A stretch of 25,232 bases of DNA from CAZIPZ01 sp964541075 (lineage in GTDB: Bacteria; Acidobacteriota; Terriglobia; 20CM-2-55-15): positions 1-25,232 of the forward strand of contig CAZIPZ010000033.1 of NCBI GenBank assembly GCA_964541075.1, in the 5' to 3' direction. The notes below the pieces were generated by a model. The model saw nothing but the letters and a program-made list of their open reading frames with translations, was not told the DNA's origin and searched no databases. The translations under genes and the position numbers were made by a program. Positions 23,159 through 25,232 of the stretch are shown one piece after another; positions within the stretch are counted from its first letter, which is position 1; each line of letters starts with the position of its first letter.

Positions 23159-24500
23159 CTATCGGCGAGCAATTCCCAGTTTTTCAATCAATTCGTACAA
23201 ACTCGGCCGACTGATCTTCAGTTGGGCCGCTGCTTGTGTCAGGTTTCCCTTGTTTCTTGCCAGCGCTCCTTCGATCATTCGGCGTTCCACTGCCTCGCGC
23301 GCCTTACCGAGGCTTTGTCCTTCATAATCAGATGATGACGAAACCAGCGCCAGATCTTTTGGTGTGATCCTGCCGTTCTCGGCCATGATGGCGGCGCGTT
23401 GGATTCGATTTTCGAGTTCGCGGACGTTTCCCGGCCATGAATGCGATTCCATTGCCATTGTTGACTGAGGGGTGAACACCAATGGCCTGCCCTGCGCCGA
23501 TTCATGCCTTTGCAGGAAAGCCTTCGCCAGGAGCTGAATGTCTCCCCGCCGCTCGCGCAACGGCGGAAGCGGGATCAGCACGACGCCGAGTCTGTAGTAA
23601 AGGTCTTCACGGAAGGCGCCTTCAGCCATCGCCTTCCTCAGGTCGATGTTCGTTGCCGCAATAACTCTGGTGTCGACGCTGATCAAAGACCTTCCTCCGA
23701 CCCGCTCAATGCGGCGTTCCTGCAGAAACCGCAGCAACTTGACCTGTAATGCAGCCGAAAGCTCTCCAATTTCATCCAGAAAGAGGGTGCCGCCTTGCGC
23801 CATTTCGATCCGCCCGGGTCTCTGCATGTGAGCACCCGTGAAAGCGCCTTTTTCGTGTCCGAACAACTCACTTTCGAGCAGGTTCTCAGGAATCGCGCCG
23901 CAGTTGATCGTGATGAACGGACCGCCTTTCCTGCCGCTTCGGCGGTGGATTGCATTCGCAACGAGTTCCTTCCCGGTTCCGCTTTCGCCGATGATCAGAA
24001 CCGACGCATTCGTACTCGAAACCTTCTGAACCAAGGCATATACCGCCTGCATTTCAACGCTCTCTCCGATGATGTCCTCGAATGAGCCGGACTCATTCTC
24101 ATCCATGGATTCGAGCCGCTTGCGCTCCAGGCGTTGCACATGAATCGCGCGGTCTATCACGACCTTGAGTTCGTCGATATTTACAGGCTTTGAGAAAAAG
24201 TCGAAGGCCCCTTGTCCTATCGCTTCCATTCCGTTTTCTTTTTCACCTTGTCCGGTAATGACAAGCACTTTCAGCAACGGATCCAACTGAAGCAGATCGG
24301 CGAGCGCCAGGAATCCCTCCCTGGTGTGGAGGCAGACCCAGATCAAGAGTTACGACGGACGGCCGAGCATCATTCATGATCTGCAGCGCGCTCGAACGAT
24401 CCTCTGCCAGCAACACTTCATAGTGTTGATTGAGAGCCCATTTCATTTGGTTTCTCAATTCGTCGTCATCGTCAACAATCAAAATTCTCGGTTTATCCAT
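23159..24500 (-). pseudogene. prsR: PrsR-like sigma-54 response regulator, frame broken in receiver domain
   Basis: Two frames together give a full regulator. The first, from ATG 24500, encodes the receiver start (ILIVDDDDEL; phosphoacceptor Asp53 in TLDLGLPPHQ) and is intact to about 24321. The second continues from about 24319 (EGFLALADLL) through VITGQGEKEN, the SKP element, the AAA+ domain (Walker A GESGTGKE, GAFTGA loop, Walker B TLFLDEIGE) and a Fis-type helix-turn-helix to 23159. The break is an extra base, or missing bases (2, or about 11 if the usual longer GG..EG linker was lost), at CACCAG/GGAGGGATTC. Either the gene is a recent pseudogene or the assembly has an error; everything else is well kept. 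PrsK/PrsR pairs control exosortase-linked exopolysaccharide genes. It overlaps prsK by 8 nt. Confidence 0.88.
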
Positions 24501-25232
24501 ATATTTGTCCAATGGGAAGTACTACTCGGAACTCTGTGCCCGCCCCGACAGTGCTGTTCACTTCAACCGTACCCCTGTGTGCTTCCACGATCAGGCGGCT
24601 ATGAAATAGTCCTATACCGAGACCTTTCTTCTTGGTGGTCTGGAAAGGGCGAAAAAGGGACTTTTCAATGAATTCTTCCGACATTCCACAACCGTTGTCG
24701 CGCACCGCAAAACCGATGGTGTTTCCTTCGTGAACAGTCGCGACTTGAATCACACCCTTGCCATTTACGGCTTCATTCGCGTTCATTATCAGGTTCGTCA
24801 GAACCTTATGCATCTGTTCGGGATCCATCAGTGCTTTAGGCACGGGCTGCAAGTCTTTTTTAAGTTCCGCCTTCAGATTGTCTTTGAACTCATTAAGCGT
24901 ATCGGTGACCAGGCGGTTCAGATCATATTCATCCAGATTGAGCTCGATGTTCTGCCTGAGCAGGGCCAGGCGAGTGCACATGTCGTCTATCTTGGTTACG
25001 CTATTTGAAATGACACGAAGGGCGTCGGCGCGAAACTCAGGATTGTCGAAATTCGCCGGTAGATTCTGCATTGTTAGCGAGAGCCGCGATGCCAGATTCT
25101 TGAGGTCATGAACGAAGAACGTTGAAACGGTCTGGAATGTCTCGACCTCTTTTGCGTGCCGAAGCCGATCCGAGAGTCTGAGATTGAGAAGCGATGATGC
25201 AAGCTGTGCCGCTAATGTCTCCAGCAGATCTA
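24493..25232 (-). CDS. prsK: PrsK-like sensor histidine kinase, 5' end cut by window edge
   Basis: Only the C-terminal ~245 residues are in the window; the coding frame stays open to the right edge, so the first in-frame Met at 25071 is not the start. Visible parts: the end of a GAF-like or linker region (DLLETLAAQLASSLL), the H-box FFVHDLKNLASRLSL with the phospho-accepting His, the N-box NLIMNANEAV, G1 DNGCGM, the F-box-like SLFRPFQTT and G2 KGLGIGLFHSRLIVEAHRG. The VHDLKN form of the H-box is typical of PrsK of XrtA/PEP-CTERM systems. It should phosphorylate PrsR. The stop codon lies within the start of prsR (ATGGATAA), so the pair is translationally coupled. Confidence 0.9.
   Translation of the reverse strand, partial: DLLETLAAQLASSLLNLRLSDRLRHAKEVETFQTVSTFFVHDLKNLASRLSLTMQNLPANFDNPEFRADALRVISNSVTKIDDMCTRLALLRQNIELNLDEYDLNRLVTDTLNEFKDNLKAELKKDLQPVPKALMDPEQMHKVLTNLIMNANEAVNGKGVIQVATVHEGNTIGFAVRDNGCGMSEEFIEKSLFRPFQTTKKKGLGIGLFHSRLIVEAHRGTVEVNSTVGAGTEFRVVLPIGQIYG

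Noticed and set aside
24305..24330. Programmed frameshift in prsR, perhaps read by the odd tRNA
   Set aside because: AGGG, which a CCCU anticodon could read, occurs at the site but not in the zero reading frame, there is no stimulatory structure, and PrsR is not known to use frameshifting. Pseudogene or sequence error is simpler.
23159..24346. Separate short sigma-54 activator starting at 24346
   Set aside because: The TTG there lies inside the receiver coding sequence and the first residues are out-of-frame reading of it; the two pieces together make one normal PrsR.

Overview
This window is a single run of about 20 genes, all on the minus strand, plus one long non-coding gap (19612-20242). 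It reads as a cell-surface polysaccharide cluster of the Wzx/Wzy type from a Gram-negative bacterium. The PrsK/PrsR-type regulators at its upstream end are the pair usually found with exosortase (XrtA/PEP-CTERM) exopolysaccharide loci. No exosortase or PEP-CTERM protein lies inside the window. An environmental Gram-negative, possibly an acidobacterium, fits the gene mix, but that assignment is a weak guess.

Layout in transcription order, from the right edge to the left. (1) Regulation: a prsK-like histidine kinase cut by the window edge, then a prsR-like sigma-54 response regulator whose frame is broken inside the receiver domain. (2) Sugar modification: a hexapeptide N-acyltransferase and a DegT-type aminotransferase with a 4-nt overlap, followed by a membrane-anchored SGNH protein. 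(3) A 631-bp gap with a strong sigma-70-type promoter, small hairpins and an unusual tRNA-like gene. (4) An aminoacyl module: acyl-CoA-dehydrogenase-like flavoprotein, stand-alone adenylation enzyme and carrier protein. Its specificity residues resemble the proline-to-pyrrole-2-carboxylate systems of antibiotic pathways. It is followed by a YdjC/ChbG-type deacetylase. (5) An acyl-export module of four overlapping genes: membrane SGNH protein, fatty-acyl-AMP-ligase-like enzyme, acyl carrier protein and MBOAT acyltransferase. This has the same architecture as DltD-DltA-DltC-DltB. It is followed by a VOC-fold protein. (6) Assembly: asparagine-synthetase-like protein without the glutaminase cysteine, Wzy-type polymerase/ligase, Wzx-type flippase, GT2 glycosyltransferase. 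(7) A secreted beta-helix protein, a FemAB-like acyltransferase, and an FkbH-like HAD protein cut by the left edge.

The most interesting idea is that three different carrier-protein-dependent acyl-activation chemistries (prolyl/pyrrolyl, fatty-acyl-AMP, and FkbH glyceryl) sit in one exopolysaccharide locus with two carrier proteins, one MBOAT and two membrane SGNH proteins. This points to a polymer decorated with unusual acyl groups, possibly including a pyrrole-2-carboxyl or dehydroprolyl group. That is inference from motifs and gene order; nothing here proves the chemical product.
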